Of a DNA stretch of 64,000 nt, positions 17,555-27,602 are shown piece by piece. A program made the translations under genes and the position numbers. The notes beneath the pieces were generated by a model. That model was not told the DNA's origin, did not search any database, and saw nothing but the letters and a program-made list of their open reading frames with translations. The DNA comes from Streptomyces regalis. GTDB taxonomy: Bacteria; Actinomycetota; Actinomycetes; Streptomycetales; Streptomycetaceae. Location of the stretch: NCBI RefSeq assembly GCF_001509475.1, contig NZ_LLZG01000299.1, positions 1 through 64,000 on the forward strand, in the 5' to 3' direction. The first letter of the stretch is position 1. Each line of letters opens with the position of its first letter.

Positions 17555-19929
17555 TACTGGCAGGCCTCGCAGGACTCGGGGTTCTCAAGGGAGCAGGCGA
17601 CGGCGTCGGGTTCGGCGACCTGCTGGACAGGGATGGTCTTCTCAGGCTGTGCCTGGGCCTGGGCGGCGCGGGCGATGCGGGTCGCCGGGCGTGAGCGCAG
17701 GTAGTACGTCGTCTTCAGGCCCGACTTCCAGGCGTACGCGTACATCGAGGAGAGCTTGCCGATGGTCGGCGTCTCCAGGAAGAGGTTCAGGGACTGGGCC
17801 TGGTCCAGGAACGGGGTCCGCGCGGCGGCCATGTCGATGAGGCCGCGCTGCGGGATCTCCCAGGCCGTGCGGTACAGGGCCCGTACGTCCGCCGGGATCC
17901 AGGCGAAGTCCTGCACCGAGCCGTTGGAATCGCGCAGCGCCTCGCGGGTGCGGGCGTCCCAGACGCCGAGTTCCTTGAGTTCGTTGACCAGGTAGGAGTT
18001 GACCTGGAGGAATTCGCCGGAGAGCGTCTCGCGCTTGAACAGGTTGGAGACCTGCGGCTCGATGCACTCGTAGACGCCGGCGATGGACGCGATGGTGGCG
18101 GTGGGCGCGATGGCGAGGAGGAGGGAGTTGCGCAGGCCGGTGGTGGCCATACGGTCCCGCAGCGCGGCCCAGCGCTCCGGCCAGGTCAGCTCGACGCCGT
18201 AGTGGTCGGGGTGCAGGACGCCCTTGGCCGTACGGGTCTTCTCCCAGGCCGGCAGCGGGCCGTTGCGCTCGGCCAGGTCGGTGGAGGCCTCGTACGCGGC
18301 GAGCATGATGCGCTCGGCGATCCGGGTGGAGAGGGCTCGGGCTTCCGGCGAGTCGAAGGGCAGCCGCAGCTTGAAGAAGACGTCCTGCAGGCCCATCGCG
18401 CCGAGGCCGACCGGGCGCCACTTGGCGTTGGACCGCCCGGCCTGCTCGGTCGGGTAGAAGTTGATGTCGACGACACGGTCGAGGAAGGTGACGGCGGTAC
18501 GGACGGTGGCGTCCAGCCGCTCCCAGTCGATGTCGCCGGTCGTCGTGTCGACGAAGGCGCCGAGGTTGACCGATCCCAGGTTGCAGACCGCCGTCTCCCC
18601 GTCGTCCGTGACCTCCAGGATCTCCGTGCAGAGGTTGGAGGAGTGGACGACATGGCCCGGGAGCGCCGTCTGGTTGGCGGTGCGGTTGGCGGCGTCCTTG
18701 AACGTCATCCAGCCGTTGCCGGTCTGCGCGAGGGTGCGCATCATGCGGCCGTACAGGTCACGGGCCGGGATGGTCTTCTTGGCCAGCCCCGCCGCCTCCG
18801 CCTTCCGGTATGCCGCGTCGAACTCCTCGCCCCACAGGTCGACCAGCTCGGGCACGTCGGCGGGGGAGAACAGGGACCACAGGCCGTCGGCGTTCACGCG
18901 GCGCATGAACTCGTCCGGGACCCAGTGCGCGAGGTTCAGGTTGTGCGTACGGCGGGCGTCCTCGCCGGTGTTGTCGCGCAGCTCCAGGAACTCCTCGATG
19001 TCGGAGTGCCAGGTCTCCAGGTAGACCGCGGCCGCGCCCTTGCGCCGGCCGCCCTGGTTCACGGCGGCGACGGAGGCGTCGAGCGTCTTCAGGAACGGGA
19101 CGATGCCGTTGGAGTGGCCGTTGGTGCCGCGGATCAGCGAACCCCGGGAGCGGATACGGGAGTACGACAGCCCGATGCCGCCGGCGTGCTTGGAGAGGCG
19201 GGCGACCTGGTGGTAGCGGTCGTAGATGGAGTCCAGCTCGTCCTTGGGGGAGTCGAGGAGGTAGCAGGACGACATCTGGGGGTGCCGGGTGCCGGAGTTG
19301 AAGAGCGTGGGGGAGGAGGGGAGGTAGTCGAGGCGGCTCATGAGCCCGTAGAGCGCGGAGACTTCGTCCACCGACCTGGCGGTGTCGTCCTCGGCGAGAC
19401 CGGCGGCGACGCGGAGCATGAAGTGCTGCGGCGTCTCGATCACGCGACGGGTGATCGGGTGCCGGAGCAGGTACCGGCTGTGCAGGGTGCGCAGGCCGAA
19501 GTAGCCGAAGCGGTCGTCGGCGCCCGTGTCGATCAGGGCGTCGAGGCGGGCCGCGTGGAGACGCGCGAACTCGGCGGTCCGGTCCGCGATGAGCCCCTCC
19601 CGATGCCCGACGGCGACCGACTCGGTGAAGGACGTGACGCCCTGCGAGGCGGCCTCGGCGGCGATGGAGATGGTCAGCAACCGGGCGGCCAGCCTGCTGT
19701 AGGCGGGGTCCTCGGAGATCAGACCGGCCGCCGCCTCGGTCGCCAGCGCGCGCAGCTCCGCCTCGTCGGCCCGGGCGGACCGGCCGCGCAGCGCGGCGGC
19801 GGCGACCCGGCCGGGGTCGGCGTCGGGGAGGTCGGCGGTCAGCTCGGTCAGGGTCCGCAGCAGCGCGGTTCCCGGGCCGTCCTCGGCTGTCGGGGCAACT
19901 GAAACCGGGTCTGCTGGCGCGATGGTCAC
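17554..19929 (-). CDS. nrdA: Ribonucleoside-diphosphate reductase alpha subunit, class Ia
   Basis: A 791-residue catalytic subunit that reduces ribonucleoside diphosphates. Active-site cysteines appear in SSCYLLDSPKD, NLCTEILE (the N-x-C-x-E motif with the thiyl Cys) and AVCNLGSVNLG. The C-terminal redox pair is CEAC in the last five residues. The segment before the R1 N-terminal domain is short, so I see no full ATP-cone. GTG 19929 is chosen because AGGGAGAG lies about 8 bp upstream and the long in-frame upstream sequence is the riboswitch leader, not protein. Control is by NrdR boxes and a B12 riboswitch. Confidence 0.95.
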   Translation of the reverse strand: MTIAPADPVSVAPTAEDGPGTALLRTLTELTADLPDADPGRVAAAALRGRSARADEAELRALATEAAAGLISEDPAYSRLAARLLTISIAAEAASQGVTSFTESVAVGHREGLIADRTAEFARLHAARLDALIDTGADDRFGYFGLRTLHSRYLLRHPITRRVIETPQHFMLRVAAGLAEDDTARSVDEVSALYGLMSRLDYLPSSPTLFNSGTRHPQMSSCYLLDSPKDELDSIYDRYHQVARLSKHAGGIGLSYSRIRSRGSLIRGTNGHSNGIVPFLKTLDASVAAVNQGGRRKGAAAVYLETWHSDIEEFLELRDNTGEDARRTHNLNLAHWVPDEFMRRVNADGLWSLFSPADVPELVDLWGEEFDAAYRKAEAAGLAKKTIPARDLYGRMMRTLAQTGNGWMTFKDAANRTANQTALPGHVVHSSNLCTEILEVTDDGETAVCNLGSVNLGAFVDTTTGDIDWERLDATVRTAVTFLDRVVDINFYPTEQAGRSNAKWRPVGLGAMGLQDVFFKLRLPFDSPEARALSTRIAERIMLAAYEASTDLAERNGPLPAWEKTRTAKGVLHPDHYGVELTWPERWAALRDRMATTGLRNSLLLAIAPTATIASIAGVYECIEPQVSNLFKRETLSGEFLQVNSYLVNELKELGVWDARTREALRDSNGSVQDFAWIPADVRALYRTAWEIPQRGLIDMAAARTPFLDQAQSLNLFLETPTIGKLSSMYAYAWKSGLKTTYYLRSRPATRIARAAQAQAQPEKTIPVQQVAEPDAVACSLENPESCEACQ

Positions 19930-20039
19930 GTGGGGGCTCTCCCTCGCTCGGCACGGGGGCCTTGCGGAGGGCAGGGGGCAGCACACGAGCGCACGCGGCG
20001 TCGCGTCCACCGGCCCATTCCACGAGGCCCGGACGTCGG

Positions 20040-20180
20040 GCGCACCGGCCGGGTTGGCCGGGCGCGCTGTCGGCAGGTCCTCGGACTGACTCTCGTACGA
20101 CGGTATGCGGGCATACGTGTACGAGTACACCGTTGCGGGACAGTTCCGGATTCGCACCGGATTCCCCTGCGGCGACAGCG
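20040..20180 (-). promoter_or_regulatory. Cobalamin (B12) riboswitch in the nrdA leader
   Basis: On the minus strand the leader reads GGGGAATCCGGTGCGAATCC and continues GGAACTGTCCCGC, the classic cobalamin-aptamer core. It is flanked by closing arms GCTGTCG (20173-20179 on the complement) and CGACAGC (20066-20072). Downstream, GCGCCCGGCC-AACC-CGGCCGGTGCGC (about 20038-20065) can form an intrinsic-terminator-like expression platform. S. coelicolor nrdABS is known to be shut down by B12 through such a leader, favouring the B12-dependent class II enzyme. The nrdA GTG follows 110 nt later. Confidence 0.92.
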
Positions 20181-20186
20181 AGCATG

Positions 20187-20233
20187 AGCATACATGTTGT
20201 GTCGGGTTCCGTTGACACCACCAGATGTTGTGT
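20187..20233 (-). promoter_or_regulatory. Tandem NrdR boxes upstream of nrdA
   Basis: Two 16-bp elements on the minus strand, ACACAACATCTGGTGG (20218-20233) and ACACAACATGTATGCT (20187-20202), are separated by 15 bp, a 31-bp repeat distance or about three helical turns. This is the arrangement typical of NrdR operators (consensus ACACWATATATWGTGT). They sit right before the riboswitch, so they overlap or abut the promoter. The upstream gene stops only 10 bp away. Confidence 0.85.
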
Positions 20234-20243
20234 CGCGGTGGTG

Positions 20244-20750
20244 TCAGAGTGTCAACTCATAGGTGAGCAGAGTGATGTCGGCGAGGGCCGGGATCGGATT
20301 CCAGTCCCGCTCGGGGGTGCGGACGAAGCCCAGGCGTTCGTAGATGCGGTGGGCGCTGTGCATCGTGCGCTGGCTCGACAGGACGATCCGTACGCAGCCC
20401 TCCGTGGCCCGTGCGCGGTCGACGCAGGCGCGTACGAGGGCTTCTCCGGCGCCCCGGCCCCGGGCGTCCTGCGCGACCGCCAGCATGCGGATCTCGGCCT
20501 CGCCGGGCCCGGCTATGTCGGCCATCGGCCCGCCGCTCGGTACGAAGGTCACGCCGCCCAGCAGCCGTCCCTTCTCGACAGCCACCAGCACCTCGGCGGC
20601 GGCCGCCCGCTTGGCCACGTCCTTCAGCTCGCCGAGGTACTCGTCGCTCTCCCCGAAGTCGAGCAGACCGTCCTGGAGGTAGGCCTGCGCGGTGATCTCA
20701 CCGAGGGCCTCGTACTCGCCGGGTTCCACCTGCCGGATCACGATGTCCAT
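20244..20750 (-). CDS. GNAT-family N-acetyltransferase
   Basis: A 168-residue acetyltransferase with the acetyl-CoA loop in VAQDARGRGAGEALVRACV (Q/R-x-x-G-x-G/A pattern near residue 91) and the late motif HRIYERLGFVRTPERDW. The start MDIVIRQVEPGEYEAL at 20750 is typical of the family. The substrate is not predictable. It lies between the monocarboxylate transporter terminator and the NrdR boxes, so it is probably a single-gene unit whose 3' end borders the nrdA promoter. Confidence 0.88.
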   Translation of the reverse strand: MDIVIRQVEPGEYEALGEITAQAYLQDGLLDFGESDEYLGELKDVAKRAAAAEVLVAVEKGRLLGGVTFVPSGGPMADIAGPGEAEIRMLAVAQDARGRGAGEALVRACVDRARATEGCVRIVLSSQRTMHSAHRIYERLGFVRTPERDWNPIPALADITLLTYELTL

Positions 20751-20780
20751 GCAGGTGAGTGTGGAGGACGGGTACGACAA

Positions 20781-20808
20781 CGGGCCGCCGGATTTCTCCG
20801 GCGGCCCG
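20781..20808 (-). terminator. Strong stem-loop after the symporter gene
   Basis: CGGGCCGCCGGA (20781-20792) pairs perfectly with TCCGGCGGCCCG (20797-20808) around a TTTC loop, a 12-bp stem. It is 14 bp beyond the symporter stop and in front of the GNAT gene, both on the minus strand. Confidence 0.85.
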
Positions 20809-20822
20809 TCGATGTCAGGTAC

Positions 20823-22433
20823 TCAGTGGGACGCGCCCGCAGTCGCCGGCGGCAGTTCCACCTGGACGCCGGCGTCGCCCGAGTCCGCCGTGTAGTCCTC
20901 CGGCTTGGTCTCGTCGATGCCCTCGGGAGCCTTCGCCGCCTTCAGGATGAAGGTGAGGACGACCGTCACGACCACGTTCAGTACGAACGCCGTCAGGCCG
21001 ATGTAGCCGATCTCCCCGATGCCCGGGATCTCCTTCGCCGGGCCGCCGAAGTGCTTCTGCGTCGGGGAGGCGACGCCGTACGCGGCGATCGTGCCGTAGA
21101 CCATGCCGACCGCCCAGCCGGCCAGCAGGGCCCAGCGGTGGAACCAGCGGGTGAACAGGCCGCCGACCAGGGCCGGGAAGGTCTGCAGGATCCAGATGCC
21201 GCCCAGGAGCTGGAAGTTGATCGCGACCGTCTTGTCCATGGTGAGGACGAAGATCAGCGCGCCCACCTTCACCAGCAGCGAGACCAGCTTGGAGATCTTG
21301 GTCTCCTGCGCAGGCGTCGCGTCTGGCTTGATGAAGTCCTTGTAGATGTTGCGGGTGAAGAGGTTCGCGGCCGCGATGGACATGATGGCCGCGGGGACGA
21401 GGGCGCCGATGCCGATCGCCGCGAAGGCGACGCCCGCGAACCAGGACGGGAACATGTCCTCGAAGAGCTGCGGGATCGCCAACTGGGGGTTGGTGACCGA
21501 GACTCCGGCCGCGATCGCCATGAAGCCCAGCAGGGCGAGCAGGCCCAGCATCAGCGAGTACAGCGGCAGGATCGTGGTGTTGCGGCGGATCACCTCACGG
21601 CTGCGGGACGACAGCGTCGCCGTGATCGAGTGCGGGTACATGAACAGCGCGAGCGCGGAGCCCAGCGCCAGCGTGGCGTACGTCCACTGGCCCGCCTCGG
21701 GCGGGACCAGGCCGCCGGCCTTGGCCGCCGTGTACTTCTCGTTCGCCGCGGTGAAGATCTCGTCGAACCCGCCCAGCTTGATCGGGATGTAGATGATCGC
21801 CACCGCGATGACGACGTAGATCAGCGTGTCCTTGACGAACGCGATCAGCGCGGGGGCACGCAGACCCGACGAGTAGGTGTACGCCGCCAGCACACCGAAG
21901 GCGATGAGGAGGGGGAGGTCCTTCACGAACCAGTTGGTGTTCTCGCCGCCGCCCACGCCCATCACGTCCAGCACCGCCTGGATGCCGACCAGCTGGAGCG
22001 CGATGTACGGCATGGTCGCCAGGAGGCCGGTGACGGCCACGGCCAGCGACAGGCCCTTGGAGCCGAAGCGGCCGCGCACGAAGTCCGAGGTCGTCACATA
22101 GCCGTGCTTGTGGGAGACCGACCACAGGCGGGGCAGGAAGGTGAAGATCAGCGGGTAGATGAGGATCGTGTAGGGCACCGCGAAGAAGCCGGCCGCGCCG
22201 GCCGCGTAGATCGCCGCCGGGACCGCCACGAAGGTGTACGCGGTGTACAGGTCGCCGCCGAGCAGGAACCAGGTGATCCAGGTGCCGAACGAGCGGCCGC
22301 CCAGACCCCATTCGTCGAGGCTGTGCTCGTCCTCGGCCTTGCGCCAGCGCGCGGCCAGGAAGCCCATGACCGTCACGGCCAGGAAGAAGATGATGAAGAC
22401 GGCGAGTGCCACGCCGTTCACGCCGTCCTTCAT
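20823..22433 (-). CDS. mctP: Sodium/solute symporter, monocarboxylate uptake type (MctP-like)
   Basis: A 536-residue SSF-family permease with about 13 hydrophobic helices. The N-terminal helix is followed by LDEWGLGGRSFGTWITWFLL and TAYTFVAVPAAIYAAGAAGF, typical of SSF members of the MctP/ActP type that import lactate, pyruvate, acetate or propionate. The C-terminus is a soluble acidic tail. Its start overlaps the end of the DUF3311 gene by 4 bp, the standard arrangement of this two-gene uptake system. The substrate is inferred from the family. Confidence 0.85.
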   Translation of the reverse strand: MKDGVNGVALAVFIIFFLAVTVMGFLAARWRKAEDEHSLDEWGLGGRSFGTWITWFLLGGDLYTAYTFVAVPAAIYAAGAAGFFAVPYTILIYPLIFTFLPRLWSVSHKHGYVTTSDFVRGRFGSKGLSLAVAVTGLLATMPYIALQLVGIQAVLDVMGVGGGENTNWFVKDLPLLIAFGVLAAYTYSSGLRAPALIAFVKDTLIYVVIAVAIIYIPIKLGGFDEIFTAANEKYTAAKAGGLVPPEAGQWTYATLALGSALALFMYPHSITATLSSRSREVIRRNTTILPLYSLMLGLLALLGFMAIAAGVSVTNPQLAIPQLFEDMFPSWFAGVAFAAIGIGALVPAAIMSIAAANLFTRNIYKDFIKPDATPAQETKISKLVSLLVKVGALIFVLTMDKTVAINFQLLGGIWILQTFPALVGGLFTRWFHRWALLAGWAVGMVYGTIAAYGVASPTQKHFGGPAKEIPGIGEIGYIGLTAFVLNVVVTVVLTFILKAAKAPEGIDETKPEDYTADSGDAGVQVELPPATAGASH

Positions 22434-22693
22434 TCCGACGCACCGCCCTTCTCGGAAGCACGGGCGCGCTGGTCACGCTGCCACAGCTGGTACGCGACCA
22501 TCGTCAGCAGCGTGGAGATCAGGACCCACAGCATCTGGTACCAGTAGAAGAACGGGATGCCGGCGAACTCCGGGTCGGTCTTGGCGTACGAACCCACCCA
22601 CAACATCGCCACGAAGGGCGCGACGAGGCAGAGCGCGATGACGACCCGGACGGGTGTCACCACCGCTCTGTTCACCTCTGGGGCATCTGACAT
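22430..22693 (-). CDS. DUF3311 small membrane partner of the symporter
   Basis: An 87-residue protein with two transmembrane helices (VVIALCLVAPFVAMLWVG and FFYWYQMLWVLISTLLTMVA), characteristic of DUF3311. Members are nearly always encoded directly before an SSF symporter, as here with a 4-bp overlap, and are thought to support its function. The ATG at 22693 (MSDAPEVNR) is chosen; seven in-frame codons upstream are unlikely to be used. Confidence 0.85.
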   Translation of the reverse strand: MSDAPEVNRAVVTPVRVVIALCLVAPFVAMLWVGSYAKTDPEFAGIPFFYWYQMLWVLISTLLTMVAYQLWQRDQRARASEKGGASE

Positions 22694-22821
22694 CTGACGG
22701 CTCCGTCCCCTCACTGATCACCTGTGAAACGCGCAGGCAATGTAGGTGACGATGCAACGACAGCGGAAGACCCCGTCCGCATATCGGATGTGGAGGGTTG
22801 GTGCGTACGACGGCGGGGCGC

Positions 22822-23019
22822 TCAGCAACAGCGGAAGCCCTGGCGCGGATCCTGCTCCTGGCGGTCGGTCCGCATCCGCTCGAAGTCGCGCCGGGAGGGC
22901 ACCCGCGCGTCCGGGTGCTCGCGTCGTACGTGCGCGACATATCGGTCGTACGCCGACTCGTCGGTCAGCTCACGCACATACCGGCGCACGCCGCTAAGCA
23001 CCCGTCGAAGCGACCGCAC
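22822..23019 (-). CDS. YbdD/YjiX-family small protein, CstA partner
   Basis: A 65-residue basic protein (RRVLSGVRRYVRELTDESAY, then YVAHVRREHPDARVPSRRDF) of the YbdD/YjiX family, which accompanies CstA-type transporters. The GTG start at 23019 is preceded by GGAGGAG at ideal spacing, placing the start inside the last 26 bp of cstA. The overlap suggests translational coupling. A role in CstA-mediated pyruvate uptake follows from work on E. coli homologues. Confidence 0.85.
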   Translation of the reverse strand: MRSLRRVLSGVRRYVRELTDESAYDRYVAHVRREHPDARVPSRRDFERMRTDRQEQDPRQGFRCC

Positions 23020-25129
23020 GGCGCTCCTCCTCCTTCTCCTCCTTCGTCGGGATCAGCCCGGCCGGAGCGGTGATCTTCGATTCGACATACGGCGCCTCGC
23101 TGAGCGTGGACAGCGCCGGGCGTCGGACGTGCCGGACGCAGACGCGGGTCGCGTCGACGATGACGACGACGATCAGCAGGGCGAGGACCGCCGAGAGGAC
23201 GCCGTCCACCGTGGAGTTGGTGACCACGGTGTGCATGTCGTCCATACTCTTGGCGGGCGGCAGGACCTCGCCGCGGTCGATGGCGTCCTGGAAGACCTGA
23301 CGCTGCTTGAAGAAGCCGACCTTCGGGTCGCTGGAGAAGACCTTCTGCCAGCTGGCGGTGAGCGTCACCGTGGCGTCCCAGGCGAGCGGGATCCCGGTGA
23401 TCCAGGCCCACTTGAGGCGCCCGGACTTCACCAGCAGGGTCGTGCAGACGGCGAGGGCAACCGCGGCCAGCAGCTGGTTCGAGATGCCGAAGATCGGGAA
23501 CAGCTGGTTGATGCCGCCGAGGGGCTCGTGGACGCCGACCCACAGGAAGTACCCCCACAGGCCGCACACCACCGCGCTGGTGATGACCAGGCCGGGCTTC
23601 CAACTGACGTTCTTGAACGGCCGGTAGACGTTGCCCAGCGTGTCCTGGAGCATGAACCGGCCCACGCGGGTGCCGGCGTCCAGGGCGGTCAGGATGAACA
23701 GCGCCTCGAACATGATCGCGAAGTGGTACCAGAAGGCGCGCAGGCCGCCGCCGGTGACCTGGGAGAAGATCTCCGAGACGCCGATGGCGAGGGTGGGCGC
23801 GCCGCCGGTGCGGGAGAGCAGGGACGCTTCCTCGACGTTCTCCGCCGCCCGGGCGAGCGCCTCGGGGGAGATCTGGTAGCCCCAACTGCCCACGACCTGC
23901 GAGGCGTTCTGCACCGTGTCCCCGATGACCCCGGCGGGCGCGTTCATCGCGAAGTACAGGCCCGGGTCGATGATGCTCGCCGCGACCAGCGCCATCACCG
24001 CGACCGACGACTCCATCAGCATGGAGCCGTAGCCGATCATCCGGACCTGTGTCTCCTTCTGGATCATCTTCGGCGTCGTACCGGACGAGATGAGCGAGTG
24101 GAAGCCGGACAGGGCGCCGCAGGCGATGGTGATGAACACGAAGGGGAACAGGGAGCCCGCGAAGACCGGGCCGTCGCCGCGTGAGGCGAAGTCCGTCACC
24201 GCGTCCATCTTCAGCGTCGGCAGCGCGATGACGACACCGAGGGCGAGCAGGCCGATCGTGCCGATCTTCATGAAGGTGGACAGGTAGTCGCGCGGCGCCA
24301 GCAGCATCCACACCGGCAGGATCGAGGCGATGAAGCCGTACGCCACCAGCCAGACGACCAGCGTGGAAGGCGCGAGGGTGAAGGTGTCGGCCCACGAGGA
24401 CTCGGCGACCCAGCGGCCCGCGATGAGGGCGAACAGCAGCAGGGCGACGCCGATGACGGAGACCTCGGTGACCCGGCCGGGGCGGAGCACGCGCAGGTAG
24501 AAGCCCATCAGCAGGGCGATCGGGATCGTCATCGCGATGGAGAAGGTGCCCCAGGGCGACTGCGCGAGGGCGTTGACGATCACCAGGGCCAGCACGCCGA
24601 GCAGGATGATCATGATGGCGAAGGCGGCGAGCAGCGCGGCCGCCCCGCCGAACGGGCCGATCTCCTCGCGCGCCATCTGGCCGAGTGACCGTCCGTCCCG
24701 GCGGGTGGAGAAGAACAGCACCACCATGTCCTGGACCGCGCCCGCGAAGATGACGCCGGCGATGATCCAGACCGTGCCGGGGAGATAGCCCATCTGCGCG
24801 GCCAGGACCGGGCCGACGAGGGGGCCGGCGCCCGCGATGGCCGCGAAGTGGTGGCCGAGCAGGACGCGGCGGTCGGTGGGGTGGAAGTCGATGCCGTTGT
24901 TGAGGCGTTCGGCGGGGGTGGCCCTGGTCCTGTCGACCTTCAGGACCTTGTACGCGATGAACTTCGCGTAGAAGCGGTAGGCGATGGCGTACGAGCCGAG
25001 GGCGGCCGCGACCATCCAGGCGGCGGAGACCTCCTCGCCCCGGGAGAGCGCGAGCACGGACCAGCCCGCCGCACCGACGAGCGCGACAAGGGTCCAGATG
25101 ACGATGGATCGGACGTTCGCGGTACGCAC
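22994..25129 (-). CDS. cstA: Carbon starvation protein CstA (pyruvate/peptide transporter family)
   Basis: A 711-residue polytopic protein with about 16 to 18 helices. The N-terminal CstA domain contains DRRVLLGHHFAAIAGAGPLV and GPVLAAQMGYLPGTVWIIAG, the most conserved family segments. A second soluble/hydrophobic region near the C-terminus ends with a basic-acidic tail. CstA proteins import pyruvate, and some peptides, during carbon limitation. GTG 25129 follows GGGAGGA. The ybdD-like gene overlaps the 3' end. With mctP next door this is a carbon-acid uptake neighbourhood. Confidence 0.92.
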   Translation of the reverse strand: MRTANVRSIVIWTLVALVGAAGWSVLALSRGEEVSAAWMVAAALGSYAIAYRFYAKFIAYKVLKVDRTRATPAERLNNGIDFHPTDRRVLLGHHFAAIAGAGPLVGPVLAAQMGYLPGTVWIIAGVIFAGAVQDMVVLFFSTRRDGRSLGQMAREEIGPFGGAAALLAAFAIMIILLGVLALVIVNALAQSPWGTFSIAMTIPIALLMGFYLRVLRPGRVTEVSVIGVALLLFALIAGRWVAESSWADTFTLAPSTLVVWLVAYGFIASILPVWMLLAPRDYLSTFMKIGTIGLLALGVVIALPTLKMDAVTDFASRGDGPVFAGSLFPFVFITIACGALSGFHSLISSGTTPKMIQKETQVRMIGYGSMLMESSVAVMALVAASIIDPGLYFAMNAPAGVIGDTVQNASQVVGSWGYQISPEALARAAENVEEASLLSRTGGAPTLAIGVSEIFSQVTGGGLRAFWYHFAIMFEALFILTALDAGTRVGRFMLQDTLGNVYRPFKNVSWKPGLVITSAVVCGLWGYFLWVGVHEPLGGINQLFPIFGISNQLLAAVALAVCTTLLVKSGRLKWAWITGIPLAWDATVTLTASWQKVFSSDPKVGFFKQRQVFQDAIDRGEVLPPAKSMDDMHTVVTNSTVDGVLSAVLALLIVVVIVDATRVCVRHVRRPALSTLSEAPYVESKITAPAGLIPTKEEKEEERRAVASTGA

Positions 25130-25218
25130 CGGGGAGTCCTCCCGTCCATGCGGCGACGGGAGGAACGTAGAGCAGGATGCGCAGTTGCGCTACACCGCGT
25201 GCAGTACCGCGAAGGGCC

Positions 25219-26124
<906 letters not shown>

Positions 26125-26197
26125 TTACTTAAAGGTTCCTTCATATGTAGGTCGCATAACGGCTGGTCAGAGGCTATTCGGCACCCTTGACACGCTT

Positions 26198-26237
26198 CAT
26201 GGTCTGGTCCAAGCTCCCCCTACTGGTCTACACCATT
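26198..26237. promoter_or_regulatory. Two dre sites upstream of dasA
   Basis: CATGGTCTGGTCCAAG (26198-26213) and ACTGGTCTACACCATT (26222-26237) fit the DasR consensus; the second is, from memory, the sequence of the published dasA dre. They are 24 bp apart and lie 55-94 bp before the dasA start. TTGGTCCAGGTCCC directly after may be a further weak half site. Confidence 0.8.
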
Positions 26238-26291
26238 GGTCCAGGTCCCGGCCCATGGGCGGGAGGTGTGGGCATCCCTGAGGAGGGTGGC

Positions 26292-27569
26292 GTGAAGCGC
26301 AAGCTGATATCCGCGATCGGTGTCGCGGGCATGATGATCTCGCTGGCGGCGTGCGGGGGCGACAACGGCGACGGCGGGGACAAGGCCGGGGCGGACGGCT
26401 ACGCGGGCCAGACGCTCACGGTGTGGGTGATGGACGGATCCTCGCCGGACCAGTGGCAGAAGGACGTCGCCGCGGCCTTCGAGAAGCAGACCAAGGCCAA
26501 GGTCAAGTTCGAGATCCAGCAGTGGAACGGCATCCAGCAGAAGCTGACCACCGCCCTGTCGGAGGAGAACCCGCCGGACGTCTTCGAGATCGGCAACACC
26601 CAGACCCCGGCCTACGCCAAGACCGGCGGCCTCGCCGACCTCGCCGACCTGAAGACCTCCATCGGCGCCGACTGGACCGAGTCCCTCAACGAGTCCTCCC
26701 TCTACGACGGCAAGCAGTACGCCGCCCCGTGGTACTTCGCCAACCGCGTCGTCCTCTACAACAAGAAGATCTGGGCCGAGGCCGGCCTCAAGGACACCCC
26801 CAAGACCCGCGATGAGCTCTACGCCGACCTCAAGCAGATCGGCGAGAAGACCGACGCCGAGCCGATCTACCTGCCCGGCCAGAACTGGTACCACTTCGTC
26901 GGCCTGACCATCGGTGAGGGCGCCGAGCTGGTGAAGAAGGACGGCGACAGTTACGTCTCCAACCTCGCCGACCCGAAGGTCGCCGCCGCCATGGAGACGT
27001 ACAAGAAGTTCCAGGCGCTGTCCAAGGCGCCCAAGGACAAGGACGAGGCCACCCCGCAGCAGGGCGAGGTCTTCGGCAAGGGCAACGTCGGCGCCTTCAT
27101 CGGCATGGGCTGGGAAGCCGGCATCGCGATCAAGGCCAACCCGAAGATCGAGAAGGAGATCGGCTACTTCACCATCCCGGGTGCCACGGCCGACAAGCCC
27201 GAGGGCGTCTTCCTCGGCGGCTCCAACCTCGCGGTCGCCGCGGGCAGCGAGAAGCAGGAGCTCGCCAAGGAGTTCCTGAAGATCGCCCTGTCCGACAAGT
27301 ACGAGGGCGAGCTGGCCAAGCTCAACGGCGTCATCCCGAACAAGGAGTCGCTGCAGACCAACCTCAAGGGCAACGTCGTCGCCGAGGCCGCCGCGCCGGC
27401 CGCCGCGGGCGGTGGCACCACGCCGCTGATCCCGGAGTGGGCCGCCGTGGAGAACGCGCCCAACCCGATCAAGACGTACATGACCGCCGTGCTGAACGGT
27501 AAGTCCCCGGCGGAGGCCGCGGCGCAGGTCGAGGACGAGTTCAACAAGCGGCTGTCGCAGCAGCAGTAG
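26292..27569 (+). CDS. dasA: Chitobiose ABC transporter substrate-binding lipoprotein DasA
   Basis: A 425-residue extracellular solute-binding protein, family 1 (sugar type). The signal peptide ends in the lipobox LAAC (MKRKLISAIGVAGMMISLAA then CGG), so the mature protein is lipid-anchored at Cys. The fold-typical stretch DVFEIGNTQTPAYAKTGGL follows. DasA binds N,N'-diacetylchitobiose for import by DasBC with the shared ATPase MsiK, which is encoded elsewhere. GTG 26292 is preceded by GAGGAGGGT. It is the first gene of dasABCD and is under DasR control. A strong hairpin follows the gene. Confidence 0.95.
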   Translation: MKRKLISAIGVAGMMISLAACGGDNGDGGDKAGADGYAGQTLTVWVMDGSSPDQWQKDVAAAFEKQTKAKVKFEIQQWNGIQQKLTTALSEENPPDVFEIGNTQTPAYAKTGGLADLADLKTSIGADWTESLNESSLYDGKQYAAPWYFANRVVLYNKKIWAEAGLKDTPKTRDELYADLKQIGEKTDAEPIYLPGQNWYHFVGLTIGEGAELVKKDGDSYVSNLADPKVAAAMETYKKFQALSKAPKDKDEATPQQGEVFGKGNVGAFIGMGWEAGIAIKANPKIEKEIGYFTIPGATADKPEGVFLGGSNLAVAAGSEKQELAKEFLKIALSDKYEGELAKLNGVIPNKESLQTNLKGNVVAEAAAPAAAGGGTTPLIPEWAAVENAPNPIKTYMTAVLNGKSPAEAAAQVEDEFNKRLSQQQ

Positions 27570-27602
27570 TAGGAGCAGCGGCAGTAACGGCGCCGGTGTG
27601 CG

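Noticed and set aside
18202..22547. Long plus-strand frames opposite nrdA and the symporter
   Set aside because: They mirror well-conserved minus-strand genes and their translations are low-complexity; not genes.
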